A stretch of 27,500 bases of DNA from Chrysophaeum taylorii (lineage: Eukaryota; Sar; Pelagophyceae; Pelagomonadales; Pelagomonadaceae): assembly GCA_029834535.1 (NCBI GenBank), contig JAQMWT010000676.1, positions 1 through 27,500 of the forward strand, given 5' to 3'. The position numbers and the translations under genes are program-made. Of this stretch, positions 16,678 through 26,870 are shown piece by piece (the first letter of the stretch is position 1; every line of letters begins with the position of its first letter). Below the pieces are notes generated by a model. The model had not been told where the DNA came from and searched no databases. It saw nothing but the letters and a program-made list of their open reading frames with translations.

Positions 16678-16734
16678 GGTGAACTTACTAGGGTTAGAGA
16701 TTGGGACTAGGTGAACTTACTGGCCTGCACTTGT
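16678..16734 (+). repeat. AGGTGAACTTACTGG minisatellite, third locus
   Basis: A 57-base block matches 7800-7856 with one mismatch. Both end in GGCCTGCACTTGT and then diverge completely, to copia sequence at 7857 and to unrelated sequence at 16735. Confidence 0.92.
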
Positions 16735-16779
16735 ACTTTCTACTGTGCTACCCTTCGACACTCTAGGTACATAACGGCA

Positions 16780-16800
16780 GGAGACGCGCGCCGCGTCTCC
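16780..16800. promoter_or_regulatory. Perfect palindrome upstream of the Crypton-like gene
   Basis: GGAGACGCG and CGCGTCTCC flank a CGC centre, about 205 bases before the recombinase ATG. It could be a protein-binding site or a recombination site; function is unknown. Confidence 0.35.
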
Positions 16801-17005
16801 CAAACCAACGGATCGTCTTCCGGGAAACAGGGCGCATTCGAGCCGTTGAGGCGTCCCAAGGCGCGGGTGAGGGCGACCGGTCCGAGTCCCAGAGTCCCAG
16901 GGACACTGGGAAACTTGCAGTCCTGACGCGGCGCGGGCGCCCGGTCGTTGATGCCGTCGGCGACGCTTCAACGCGCAGTCAACGAGAACCGCGCGCGCTC
17001 GAGCG

Positions 17006-19573
17006 ATGGACGAAGCGGCGAGCGGCGAGCGGCCGGCGGACGCCGCGACGGCGCCGACGGACGACGCTCTCCGCGCGTCGCGTCTCGCGCGCCGCGAAGT
17101 TGTCGAGGCGCATCGAAAGAATAAGGGCACGGCGGAGGCGTACGACCTCTGGGTGAGGCAGTGGCATGCTTGGTGTTACGCGAGGCCGGGCGACGTCGTC
17201 TGCGGCATGACGATGCCCGTCGACAAGCAGGTGTACTCCGGAGCCGCGGTGCCGTCAACGGTCGAGCTCTGGCTCGCCGCGTTCGTAACGGTTCGGCCGA
17301 AGCTGAAGAAGGGCAAGCCTGTGCCCGGCACGGGCGGCGCCGGAGGGGGGTCGGGATCGAATCCGTGCGCCAGGCCATCAAGGCGGTCACCGACTTGCAA
17401 GCAGCTCAGAGGCTCGACGATGAGTTCCGCGCGGAACTGGAAGGCGTCCCCGCGCCTCGCGCTGGTGGCCTGGTACGCCTCGCGTTTTGGCCGATCAGCC
17501 GTCGTCTTGACAGCGTCTCGTCCTCGCAGCTCAAAGCCATTCTTGAGGAGCACGCGCACCAGACGGCAATGCGGCGCGAGGAGCTCTGCGGAGATAGGGC
17601 CTCGGGTCGTGACATCAACGGCGACTACGACGACAAGCAAAAGTACCAGTTGAGCACGATCGGGCTGTTCGAGGACTCCGCTCGCCCCCACAAGCTTGCC
17701 GAAAAGCAGGCAATGCTCATGCGCCTGTCGCAGCTGCTTCGCGATTCGCTTTCGTTTCGAGGGGACGACGCGAGGAAACTCCAGCTGGCCGACGTATTTC
17801 TGGCGTATGCAATGGCGAGAGAGGGACCGCAACCGTGCCGGGTAGTTGTCTTTGCGCTCAACAACGGAAAATCCAACCTCGACGGCAAGGTTATGTTAAG
17901 CGCGTCGATGCGACACGCGACGAAGCCCGAGCTGTGCCTGCAATTCCACTTGGCGCTGTCGTTCTTCGAATTGTACGTCGTATTTAAGGTGGACGTGCCC
18001 CGGTGGCGACCCAAACGCGACGAGGAGGGTCGCCTCCATCGAGATTTTTATTCCTTCCACGTGCTCCCGGGCTGCAAATGTCGCACCGGCGATTTTAACG
18101 TGCGCACAAGCCTCACGCCGCAGACGATGTCCAACCAATGCAGCTGGATGTTCGCGAACATTCGCAACCTGCTGGTGAATGCCCCGAAGAAAGTCCACCT
18201 CAATCGCGGGAGGTCGTTGCGAGACGGGATTGCCAGCGGCGTCTCGGAGCAGCAAGTCGGGCGCGCCGGGAATTATCGTGGATACACGGCGCTGAACCGA
18301 AGCTACCTCACCGACCTGCCGTGGGATATGATCCGGCATACAGCCGGGTTCCCGACGCGATCCGGATACTTCTTCTTGTTACGTGCGTTGGTCCAACCTC
18401 CCGAGCCGTTGGTGAAGAAGGTTTTCGCGACATTGCTGGACTCATACTACGAGTGGCTCGAATCGCCCGACTTCAATAAGGACGACCTCGACGTCGCCAC
18501 GAAGCAGTTTGTCGAGGTCGTCGAGCATCTTGCTGTCGTGCTCTGCCAGGACCTCGCGGTCCTTTACGGGAAAATGAAGCACTTCCACATCTTCTCTCGC
18601 GCACCTTTCAACGACGACACCTACGGCTTCTTAACATTCCGGCAGGAGCTCCTCCAGGCAATGACGGACCATGGCGCCAACCAGCTGCAGCGCACTACCG
18701 AGGCAGCGCAGGAACGGGGAGATGAGAAGTGCGCCGCCTTTGCTCGCGAGGTGCTTGGTTCGGTCGCGACGATGCTGGAGCAGCACAAGGTCACAGCCTC
18801 GGCCAACGGTCCACCTGCGCAGCCAATCCAGATGCGATTAAGCGGAACGCCTGCTAGGCACATCAGCGAGATCCACGACCAAATATGTGGCAATGACGCG
18901 CCGCGGCGTCTCACCGGCGCGATATCGGACCCCCCTGCGACCACTCCCGCTTTGTTTCCAGAGACACCGCCACGGGCTTCGGCCGCCGACTCAAACGACG
19001 CCTCAGACGACGCCCTTCTGTTTGGTCAACAAAGACTGGTTGTGTCGGATAAATCGACCTGGTCGGTTGACCCCCCCCGCGCTTCCAAACTTCGCTCTTG
19101 CGACGAAGCTCGCCTCATGCCCAGCGACCATAGGTGAGTTGGCCGAACAGTACTTCCGCGGCGTCGGCGGCGGTGCTCCTCTCAAGTACCTTGACGAGTA
19201 CTACGGTCCCATCAGACGCCCGGGTACCGGCAAAACGGGTTTCTCCTGGCGCAGCGCCAGAGCGTGCGATCCGAGAAGCAAAAGCCGCAAGTTTAACACG
19301 GCGTACGAGAAGTGCAAGCCTATCTTCGACTATCTCGAAAAGCACGGCGAGCAGCAGGGTGTCGCACTGCTCGAGGCTCGTGTCAACGCGCGTCTGCAAC
19401 CCGGTCAAGAATCCAACTGGAAGGCCATCTGTGATCTCCTCCCGGAGATTATCAAGGAACTCCGTCCCGAATCCTTCGAAAAGAAAAGCAAGCGTGCTCA
19501 GGTGGCGCGAGCCAAGTCGCGGGATGCCAAGCGCCAGCGCGTGGTGCCGCACGCGTCGAGCACGAACGACTAA
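17006..19573 (+). CDS. Crypton-like tyrosine recombinase (Ndc10_II type) with GCR1_C-type domain; two frame breaks
   Basis: The first ATG of the coding block is at 17006. The N-terminal part (17006-17350) has 'AYDLWVRQWHAWC', the core-binding helix typical of fungal Ndc10/GCR1-like proteins. The frame then shifts at a G6 run (17345-17350); one more G would restore it. The next 1.7 kb encode 'VRQAIKAVTDLQAAQ', then 'FRGDDARKLQLADVF' with the box I Arg near 17760. His at 18196, 'GVSEQQVGRAGNY', and Tyr at 18304 in 'NRSYLTDLP' follow, giving the R..H..R..Y catalytic pattern of Crypton recombinases. A second break is at a C8 run (19071-19078). Beyond it, 'LAEQYFRGVGG', 'LDEYYG' and 'RKFNTAYEKC' match the GCR1_C DNA-binding domain, ending at TAA 19571-19573. 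Cryptons integrate circular DNA by tyrosine recombination. A spliced or domesticated host gene is the alternative. Confidence 0.78.
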
Positions 19574-20050
19574 ACTGCTGGCTCTTCAGCCTGGGAGTTC
19601 CTTACCGTTATTACGGCGATAGATCCTTCTTCTCCCCGCTTCCCGAGAGGTGGGTAGCAACCGCGTGCGGTCTTAGGTGGCACTAGACCATTCCGCCTTA
19701 CCACATGCTACGTGCGTGGGGCAAATAGAGTGCCTGACATCACAGGTACATAGTGGCCTGCTAGCTTTCACACTGTCAGAGAAATACATAGCTACCGTCA
19801 TCTACACGAGAGGACTCTGCATCTTTCGGCAAGCATGGTGGAACGCTTCGAGAAAGAGGAAGGGCCCGACGGGCGAAATGCCTAGTTTAAAAGTGGTAGA
19901 GAACAGTAAGTGGTAGAGAATGGTGGCAGTGGTAGTGCTGCCATTCGTCCTGTCCTCTAGCGACACAAAGAGCAGCACGGTGTGCGACACGGCGATTTAG
20001 TGGTTGTAGGTGTGTGAAAGTGTGGTGTGGTAAAGGGGGGGGGGGTTCCT
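19574..20050. other. Gene-free stretch
   Basis: No gene was recognised. A G11 homopolymer lies at 20035-20045, next to the presumed LTR start of the element on the minus strand. Confidence 0.5.
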
Positions 20051-20446
20051 AACCCTAAATGGAATTTTCTATCTCTACGCCCTCGCAGATTGAACTCGGT
20101 GATGAGCGAAATCTGGGACAAACAAAACAAATGTCTGACCAAGAGGACTAATGGATGTCGAGTCGTGAGGAGGCGTTGAAAGAAAGTGTGCGAAGTGCAT
20201 GAAAGAGATAGAGGAAAACGAAACGCAGGTAGTGTGTGAAGTGAGAAAGGAGAAAGAGCGGAAGATCAAAGAAAGGAGAAAGCATCGATCGTGAGTAAGA
20301 AGAAAAGCGGAGGAAGATGCTAAGTAGGATAACGATGAAGTATGGCGAATGTTGTGCGAGAGATCAGATCGTCGTCTTGCTCGGTGGCTAATGATATAGG
20401 GGACGGTGTGTACCGGTGGATAAATCCGAAGTGGCTGGGCAAGCAT
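20050..20446 (-). pseudogene. Second copia-like 3' end (C-terminal tail, purine tract and LTR start)
   Basis: A minus-strand frame ends with 'VPDFAHHRVQSARA' and a TAG, matching the ancestral tail of the copia pol at 9116-9160 ('DPDFAPHVQSVRA'), with a similar PPHDS/PPYDS segment before it. The following GAGGGCGTAGAGATAGAAAA is the same in both. After it comes TAGGGTTAG and a C run, as after 9170. Upstream, however, no RNase H or reverse transcriptase was found, so only the extreme 3' end is shared. The residues 20200-20446 are Ser/Phe-rich and unrecognised. Confidence 0.6.
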
Positions 20447-20721
20447 CTGAGAAGAGCGGGGGGTCTATCGAATAATAACAGTAGGTATCATGGGTCAGGC
20501 AGTCGGGAATTGTGCAGCAGACCAATGATTGATCGGAAGGCGAATAGTGATTGTGGCCGTAGGGATGAGATTCTATTGTGACTAATGTTGGGCTAGTCAA
20601 GGTTTGACGATGTGACTGAGCGCCAGCGTTGTCCCACGAAGAGATATGACCATTGAACCAAAGCGGTTTCGACATGGTAAGGTAATCGTCGTAATGAGAG
20701 CGAGCAAGGCGGAGCTGTTTC

Positions 20722-20820
20722 TGGTGTGGTGGAAACTCAGCTCACCCGCCCCTCTTCGCCTGACCGTCGGTCACAACGTGACCGCTCAACGGTCCTGAAC
20801 CACGGGTGGTTCCACCACAC
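20722..20820. repeat. Inverted repeat GGTGTGGTGGAA / TTCCACCACAC
   Basis: GTGTGGTGGAA (20723-20733) pairs with TTCCACCACAC (20810-20820). The 76-base interior holds further small complementary pieces (GACCGTCGGTC and GTGACC/GGTCC). No coding content was recognised. Confidence 0.55.
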
Positions 20821-20882
20821 GTCCAACCAAGCGCTCACACTCCGCTCACGCCATGCTGTCGAACATTTAATTGAGGGTAATT

Positions 20883-22472
20883 TCAAGGAAACAACAAGAA
20901 TCGATAGATTCCAATGGGTGATCCAGCAAGATATGCTAGATCGGCGAGAGCAACACAGGTTCTCGGTACAGGAGTATCCTTGGAGAAGCAGGTGTGGGTG
21001 TCAAGCATGACACCGCCAAATTCAAGGTAACAGGCAGGTAACAGGCACATAAGTGGGGGGGGGGGATGGTTATTACCGCCACACTGGAAGATGAGAGAAC
21101 CAGAATTGCCTGTCACATACGTGTCAAAGCTGTCGTCCTGAGTGTAGCGTGGGACAGCTGAAGCTAGGCTATGAGCGTCCAAAAAAATATGCGGATAATC
21201 GTAGCGCGATGAGGATATCGGGATAAAGTTGTCTGGAGGTGGCCATAAATATGAAAACTCTAAATTTGCTGTAGCTTGGGGTTCGTAGTCTCGTGTAAGT
21301 CGCCAATGGCTATCATCGAAAGATGATTGGGCGGAGACTGAGGTTTGCGAGTGTATCGCGTATGATGGTGGATACAGGCGTGTGTCCTGTGCTGACGAGT
21401 CGGTGCCCTGTGCAGAAAATGCAGAAGAGTGGGGCAACAGAAGAAAATGCCTGAAGGCGATGGACTGCTTGAAGAAAGTGTCCGTGCCAGGGGGAGAGTT
21501 GACTTCGAAGGTATGGTCAAAGTCGCATCTTTCGTGTTCTATGTTGCGAAGTGATCCTGAACTGTGACAATCGACTGATCCATTCATTTCATGTCCGGAG
21601 TCGTTGACATCCGAATCAAACGAAGCGTTTTCACCAGAATCAAACTTCCCTTGATGTACAAGCGCGAGGGAGCGTGGTGCACCCCTGGTGAATCGTGCAG
21701 TGACTGAAAGGGGAGACATTCGACAGAAGGGTGTTGTCGATATGCGAGAGCTGTACAGTTTACAACGTGTAGGGAGCGTATGTTGCAAGAGAGGATTAAT
21801 CTGTGGACGAGGGATGTCCGAAGAATGAACATGATGTGAGGTCCTGTCCATAATGCGAGAACTGTCCGATAATGAGTCATGCGAGACTGTGGCTAGCAGC
21901 GAGTGTGTGGGAATGAAGAAGTGAATAGTCATGGCAGTTAACTTCCCTTGATTCGTAACACAACTGGGTGGAGCTAGCGGTGTGCGGCAGTGAGATGCGG
22001 TGGAATGCTTAGTGCAGAGCGCGTGTCCAACCTGTGGAGATTGGGGGTTATCCTCGAGGGTGCTACAGAAAGCGTCGGCTGGGTGCGAATCGCAATGGCG
22101 GCTGTTGGGCTCAGAGTTCTGGAAGATGGAACCTGCAGTGCGAACGGAGATGAGCGAACCGAGTGCGTCATAAGAGCGTAATACGCTAGTGCTGTCTGAG
22201 CTGTGTCCGAAGCATGATTCTGATAACAATGTCGACAGATGCGAGATATGATCAGAACTGGACGAGGATTTCGCGTGAAGTTGTGTTGTAACCGAACCAT
22301 AGTGGTGCAGAGCTTCAACGTCAAGCATAGTGCAGGGAGGGACGTGAAAAGAGGTGAGTAAAGGACTCTGCGTGCGGCTATCATTTTGTGGCGGGCATTT
22401 ATTACGCGAGACTAGCGATAACTGCGAAGTGTGGCGTCGGCGTGACTGAACTTCGTTTGCATATGGCAGCAT
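20883..22472 (-). CDS. Unrecognised Ser/His/Thr-rich protein
   Basis: An ATG-started frame of 529 codons with no stop. It is rich in Ser, His, Thr, Pro and Leu, without transmembrane segments or recognisable domains. It looks disordered. Some stretches, such as 'PQATANLEFSYLWPPPDNFIP' and 'GNSGSLIFQCGG', look less random. An open frame of 1.6 kb is unlikely by chance in ordinary sequence. The strand is pyrimidine-rich, however, which lowers stop-codon frequency, so chance cannot be excluded. It lies on the same strand as the other long frames to its right and upstream of the copia-like 3' end near 20080. It may belong to an unknown retroelement. Confidence 0.4.
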   Translation of the reverse strand: MLPYANEVQSRRRHTSQLSLVSRNKCPPQNDSRTQSPLLTSFHVPPCTMLDVEALHHYGSVTTQLHAKSSSSSDHISHLSTLLSESCFGHSSDSTSVLRSYDALGSLISVRTAGSIFQNSEPNSRHCDSHPADAFCSTLEDNPQSPQVGHALCTKHSTASHCRTPLAPPSCVTNQGKLTAMTIHFFIPTHSLLATVSHDSLSDSSRIMDRTSHHVHSSDIPRPQINPLLQHTLPTRCKLYSSRISTTPFCRMSPLSVTARFTRGAPRSLALVHQGKFDSGENASFDSDVNDSGHEMNGSVDCHSSGSLRNIEHERCDFDHTFEVNSPPGTDTFFKQSIAFRHFLLLPHSSAFSAQGTDSSAQDTRLYPPSYAIHSQTSVSAQSSFDDSHWRLTRDYEPQATANLEFSYLWPPPDNFIPISSSRYDYPHIFLDAHSLASAVPRYTQDDSFDTYVTGNSGSLIFQCGGNNHPPPPLMCLLPACYLEFGGVMLDTHTCFSKDTPVPRTCVALADLAYLAGSPIGIYRFLLFP

Positions 22473-22802
22473 GCTGGATAAAATTGAGCGAGGGTGGAAT
22501 GCTGAGACTTGAGAGGTGTGACCTGCGAGAGACTGACGGAGGAGCGTGGGAGGCTCTGAATTGCATTGATGACGGAACTTAGTGTCATCACAAATCGTCG
22601 GGGATTTGGTCGTCGGGAGTCGCGTTGAAGCGGGGAGGAACGACGAATACTCATCAGGTCTTGGCGTGTGACAGAGGTCCTTAGAAAGAGGGACTTCGGT
22701 ACGTGCCTTGAATTGAGTTCCGATGTAGCCAGAGTAGCCATAGGAGGCATGACTGATACGAATCGAAACGAATCTTGTAGTCGGTGGAATACTAATGCGC
22801 CC

Positions 22803-23522
22803 TCATAATTCGAACTGGGTGGAATCTTCGAATTGCCGGTGAGACCGAGAGACCATGATTATGAAATGAGCGCGGAGCCGGGCGGCGGTCGGAGGAGGCG
22901 CTTCAGCGGTGGCTGAGACGACAGTGTTCTGCGTATCATGAATCAAAAGGTGTTTGGGCATCGTACTGTGCGACAAGCGAGCGTGCGTCTCAGTTGACTG
23001 CGAGTGTACCATGGGTATGGCGCTATGTTTGTAGTCTGAACCGAGAGGGGCGGTGAGCGTGCCGTCGCGAGTGCATTGTGGCCTGTGCGGTGTCTGGGCT
23101 TTAATCGGAAAATGACATATGACGTCATACAAAGCGATGGGAGCTGAATCAGATGTGATGGGACTGGCTAGTAGTGCCGGGAGCAGCATGTCGGGGGTGG
23201 CGCTCAGAGATGAGGGTGGAACGCAGTCCACTTCTATCTTGGTTGCCGTGTGTCGCGGTACTATGGGCGTAAACAAATGACATGAAGTAAATGCTTGTGT
23301 CCCAAACGAGAACGCGGTTATAGTCGCATGGGGAGGTTTCATTTTGTCTCTGCTGCAGTCAAATGCTTTGGAGGAAACCAATGGAGAAACCACGAGCGCA
23401 TGGGTGGCGCCTGGAGGCCAAAGTTCCTGTGGGAGTGGTTGAGGTGACTCCAAAGTAGGATTCCTTCTTGGGTATGACTCAAGCGTTTCAATGAGTTCAT
23501 GCTCGAGATCATAGTCGTCCAT
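22803..23522 (-). CDS. Unrecognised protein ending at a GAGGGCG motif
   Basis: An ATG-started frame of 239 codons beginning with an acidic 'MDDYDLEHELIETLESYP', followed by Pro/Ser/Thr/His-rich sequence. No known domain was seen. The stop TGA overlaps the GAGGGCGCA sequence at 22797-22805, a relative of the motif at the copia 3' end. The frame may be a module of the same unknown element as its neighbours. Confidence 0.4.
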   Translation of the reverse strand: MDDYDLEHELIETLESYPRRNPTLESPQPLPQELWPPGATHALVVSPLVSSKAFDCSRDKMKPPHATITAFSFGTQAFTSCHLFTPIVPRHTATKIEVDCVPPSSLSATPDMLLPALLASPITSDSAPIALYDVICHFPIKAQTPHRPQCTRDGTLTAPLGSDYKHSAIPMVHSQSTETHARLSHSTMPKHLLIHDTQNTVVSATAEAPPPTAARLRAHFIIMVSRSHRQFEDSTQFEL

Positions 23523-24028
23523 TAGATGACTTGAGGTGGTCGCGAATGAGCGATACGTCGACCTGGTGTCGGGGGAGACTGAGGTGGTGCAGTGACCTGA
23601 CTGGCTGAGGTAGCCGTGCTGGTAAGATTCCAGCGGGTGCGCATAACTCTGCAGAGTGCTGACATTGGCTTGTGCCTGATCTGCAGTCGTGCAGGGAGGC
23701 GAGATCGTCTGTGCTAATACGGATTGCAGCGACAGGAAGGGTCAGGTGCCTGGGGGGCCGAGAGGCGGCCTTTGTCTTCCAGAGGCGAAGGGGTCAAGCA
23801 AAGCTGTAGCTTCGTCTCGTCGTGATCGGATAGGCGCAATGAGCTTGTGCGCATGATCGTGGTGCGCTTACCTGTGTCTTCATGATGTACCTTTGTGTCC
23901 TGTGGTGGTGCTTCTGCGAGCGGGACATTTCTTCGGGATTGGTCCATCGGATGGGGTGCATCGGTTATGAATGAGACAGGAGCCAGTAGCAGTGAATGGT
24001 CAGGTGACAGAACGTTTGCGTGGTCGAG
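23523..24028 (-). other. Stretch between long frames, no clear gene
   Basis: Only a 77-codon minus-strand frame (23714-23947) is present, rich in charged residues and unrecognised. It could be a decayed link between the two larger frames. Confidence 0.35.
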
Positions 24029-26293
24029 TTATTGAGCGTTGGACCTGAGCATCGTCCGCATAGTCTGGAACCGAGCTGTGCAGTTGGTTTGCGTTGTCTC
24101 GTCTGCTACATCAATGAGCTGGCTGGTGTAGCTGGCCGTTGTGGTCTTATCTTTCGTCTTGTCGTCCAATAGAGACTGCGAGATAGTACTCGTTGCTATG
24201 TGCGAGACTTTAAGTAGCTGTTGAGCAGCTGTTGAGAGCTGAGTGCTCTCTTGTCTGGCAGTTTCTGTTGCTTTGGAGTTCCAGAGACATGATTGTGCAG
24301 CTTCAAACGTCTTGGCATTGGGGATTGCCATAAAGTAACTCGTAAGTTCAAAGTCGGACGTCGGAAAATGCATCGAAAGGCTTGTGAGGTCACCAATTGA
24401 AATACGCCCTCGTAAGGCGTGCGCGACGTGGTGCGGGCGCGAGCGATTTATGTTGGTGATCTGATGGTCGTGAGATACGTTGCGGCGCGGAGTGTCGGTG
24501 GAAATGACGAGTGTCTTGGTGTTAAAGGCGGTGACGCGGAGAGCATCGAAAAGCGTGTCATGCTCCAAGAGCGAAAGCGCGTGATGCGGGTGGTCCGAAG
24601 TCAGTGCCAAAAGGAGTGTGGCTCGCGGCTGACCTGTTTGCAAGGTAGGGCAGATGGGCACGTGAGCTGAGATCCCGTGGTGGAGAGTATCCGGCCTGAA
24701 ATGCTTGGGGTCCAGTGCGGGAATTCGAAAAGAGGGGTCGCCGAAGGAGAGTGCAGTAGAACCAAGGGCAATGTAAGTCCTGCTGGGTGCATCCTCAATA
24801 GCGGAGATGCTGAGACCAGAGCGGTGAGTGCCGTAGTGACTAGGGTTTCCCTTGGGCGTGTAGAGCATTCGAAGGTGCGGGCATGTGACATGCGTCCTCA
24901 AATGAGGAGTGACGTGCTGAGCGATATGACGCTTTTGAGGGAGGCAACGTACGTGACTTGGGTGCATGTTTGTGGTGGAGCCGGTAGCTGGCGTGGAACG
25001 TTTGTCGTGCATTCCAGTGATGCGAAAATGCTTACAGAAGTGGTTCAGTTGGAGCGAGTCTGTGCATAGTGTGCGGAGAATGTTTCCTGAGAGCGCAACG
25101 TCGATTTTTCGGAGGCAGCGCAAGCGTGTGGCGTCCAGAAGAGAGCTATGCAAGGGGACACACAGGACCGAAGTGGTCGCAATGGAATCGTGCATAGTTT
25201 GCGGTTGATCGGGTCGTTCAGAACTCTCGAAATCTGTGTCTGTTACTGCAGCCACGGGGAAAGGTTTCCTGAGGCTTGGTCGCGGTGAGACATAAGGATC
25301 GGCAGCCGAAAGGATAGCGTCCTCTGACCGAAAGTTGGGGAGCGGGTGATCAGGTGTTGCGACTGGTGTTCGTGCAGAGACATCCATCAAATCGTTACAT
25401 GGTGGTCGCAGATGGGTCCATGCAACCTGCTGAGCAGTGTCATCCAGTGCATCCGACCGAGAAGGTGGATGGTGGGTGCAGCAGCAAGCGCCGGTGAGCG
25501 GCAGTGCGCGCCTGTCTTCGAGGAGGGGAGGCGGCGAGGCGGAACCAGCTTCGAAGTGATCGGGAGCTGCTGATCGAGAGATATCGAACGAGGCGGGAAT
25601 GCCTTGTGAATCTGAGCTGATACCTGCAGGTGCGGTGAGTGCCTGCGAGTATGTTGACCGTGGGACCGTCGACAGCGTGTCTTGTCCTTGTGGGTTCGGC
25701 ATTGCGGGGTCATTGGTGGTGCTTGGATCAGGCGGCTGATCTGGAATGGTCGAGGAGACCATATTCGAGACTTGTGAAGTGGGTCTTGTTTCTTCGCTGT
25801 ATGCATCATACCAGGGGACTGAATCAGAGGGGATGTTGTCAGTGGCCTGCGGCTCTTGCGCCCGGTGCATGGGATACGACGGAGCTTTAGAGTCTTGGGT
25901 GTGGTTGCCATAGTCGATGTAGGCGCAATACTCGGGAACATCTCGAGGTGTCTTGGTCTTCGACTTGTCGAAAGTGGGAACGAGATGGCTGGTGTTTCTT
26001 CGACAAGACTGCTTCCTGGGCCGTTGTGCCCGAAGAGAGAAGAAGCCATTATACATGTCTTGGCAGCATGATGGTGAGCATGACCATCTGGCAAAGAGCT
26101 GTCTTTTGATAGTTCGGAACTTGTCGACTCTTGATGTGGGTGGTCTTGATTTTTGGTGGGGCTTTGCACGTGGTGATCGTCGCTGGTGGTAGGGGTACGG
26201 TCGCCGGTGTTGAATGTACGCCCTCGCAACTCGGACGTGGGGATGTGGTCGAGTTGGAATGAACCAGGTGGCTGATAAGGCGAGCGGGCTCAA
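24029..26293 (-). CDS. Unrecognised large protein, His/Ser/Thr/Pro-rich with a helical C-terminus
   Basis: A frame of 754 codons, open without an ATG at its left edge (it opens at a TTG; the first ATG is about codon 80). Most of it is polar and probably disordered. The last 110 residues differ: 'FELTSYFMAIPNAKTFEAAQ' followed by 'QLSTAAQQLLKVSHIATSTI' reads as amphipathic helices and ends in 'RFQTMRTMLRS'. That part looks like a genuine folded or coiled segment. GAGGGCGTA occurs within it (24403-24411), where it encodes LRGR. No polymerase, integrase or protease motif was seen. A structural (Gag-like) protein is possible but is only a guess. Confidence 0.45.
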   Translation of the reverse strand: MSPLALSATWFIPTRPHPHVRVARAYIQHRRPYPYHQRRSPRAKPHQKSRPPTSRVDKFRTIKRQLFARWSCSPSCCQDMYNGFFSLRAQRPRKQSCRRNTSHLVPTFDKSKTKTPRDVPEYCAYIDYGNHTQDSKAPSYPMHRAQEPQATDNIPSDSVPWYDAYSEETRPTSQVSNMVSSTIPDQPPDPSTTNDPAMPNPQGQDTLSTVPRSTYSQALTAPAGISSDSQGIPASFDISRSAAPDHFEAGSASPPPLLEDRRALPLTGACCCTHHPPSRSDALDDTAQQVAWTHLRPPCNDLMDVSARTPVATPDHPLPNFRSEDAILSAADPYVSPRPSLRKPFPVAAVTDTDFESSERPDQPQTMHDSIATTSVLCVPLHSSLLDATRLRCLRKIDVALSGNILRTLCTDSLQLNHFCKHFRITGMHDKRSTPATGSTTNMHPSHVRCLPQKRHIAQHVTPHLRTHVTCPHLRMLYTPKGNPSHYGTHRSGLSISAIEDAPSRTYIALGSTALSFGDPSFRIPALDPKHFRPDTLHHGISAHVPICPTLQTGQPRATLLLALTSDHPHHALSLLEHDTLFDALRVTAFNTKTLVISTDTPRRNVSHDHQITNINRSRPHHVAHALRGRISIGDLTSLSMHFPTSDFELTSYFMAIPNAKTFEAAQSCLWNSKATETARQESTQLSTAAQQLLKVSHIATSTISQSLLDDKTKDKTTTASYTSQLIDVADETTQTNCTARFQTMRTMLRSNAQ

Positions 26294-26870
26294 AGGGGTT
26301 CAGGGGATGCCAGAGAGGCGAAGAGTGATTTGGGAGAGGAGGAGGGGCCAGAGATGGCGGGGGGTTGAGAACAGAGAGACGGAGTGGGCGGTGAACCAGG
26401 AGAACCAGGTCCGGGGCATCCGTGGAGGTGGTGATGATACTCGGGGAGAATCGGGGGAGAGGCAGTGGAGGTTGGTTCGGAAGGGGATGAAGGTTGGTTG
26501 CGGATGGGGAAAGGAGGTGAAAGATGCGATGCAGCATCTTGGGTGGGGTGGGTGGCATCCAATGAGGTAAGAATGGTTTGGAGGACGGCGTTGGTTTCAA
26601 GGTGGGAGCTGCGGATGTCAGCGTGGGCAGTTTCGAGTGCCTTGAGCTGGGTGTGGGTGAGATGGAGTTCGGCTTGGGAGGAGACCAGTTCGTCGGCTTG
26701 GATGGCGAGCTGGGCAGTGGCGAAAGCCAGGGCGGCGTCGGTGATGATGAGTTTGTTGGCTGTGGAGGACAAAGCGTCATCCCTGCGAATGAGCGTGGCC
26801 TTAGTTGCGGCCAATTCAGCGGTTTGGGAGCGGAATGCAGCCTTAGTGGTGGCCAGCAGCGTTGGAGCTC
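26217..26870 (-). CDS. Coiled-coil segment of an unrecognised protein
   Basis: From about 26866 the frame encodes 'LLATTKAAF', 'TAELAATKATLIRRDDALSS', 'LAFATAQLAIQADELVSSQA' and 'THTQLKALETAHADI', a heptad-rich Ala/Leu/Gln stretch of about 95 residues. Pro/Ser-rich sequence then runs to a TGA near 26290. A TGA lies just upstream of the coil at about 26867, so it must join the preceding repeat region through a frame change or an intron. The same frame continues after 26290 toward a further YGHDGPG-like block near 26020. Confidence 0.45.

Noticed and set aside
20050..20060. CCTAACCCTAAA, and similar at 9180-9210, 15120 and 15235, as telomere repeats
   Set aside because: Only one or two units each. 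Two of the sites sit at the same place relative to the copia 3' end, so they belong to LTR sequence.
26049..26860. Continuation of the repeat protein in its original frame after 26870
   Set aside because: That frame becomes Pro/Ser low-complexity, while another frame gives a regular coiled coil, so it is more likely the wrong frame there.
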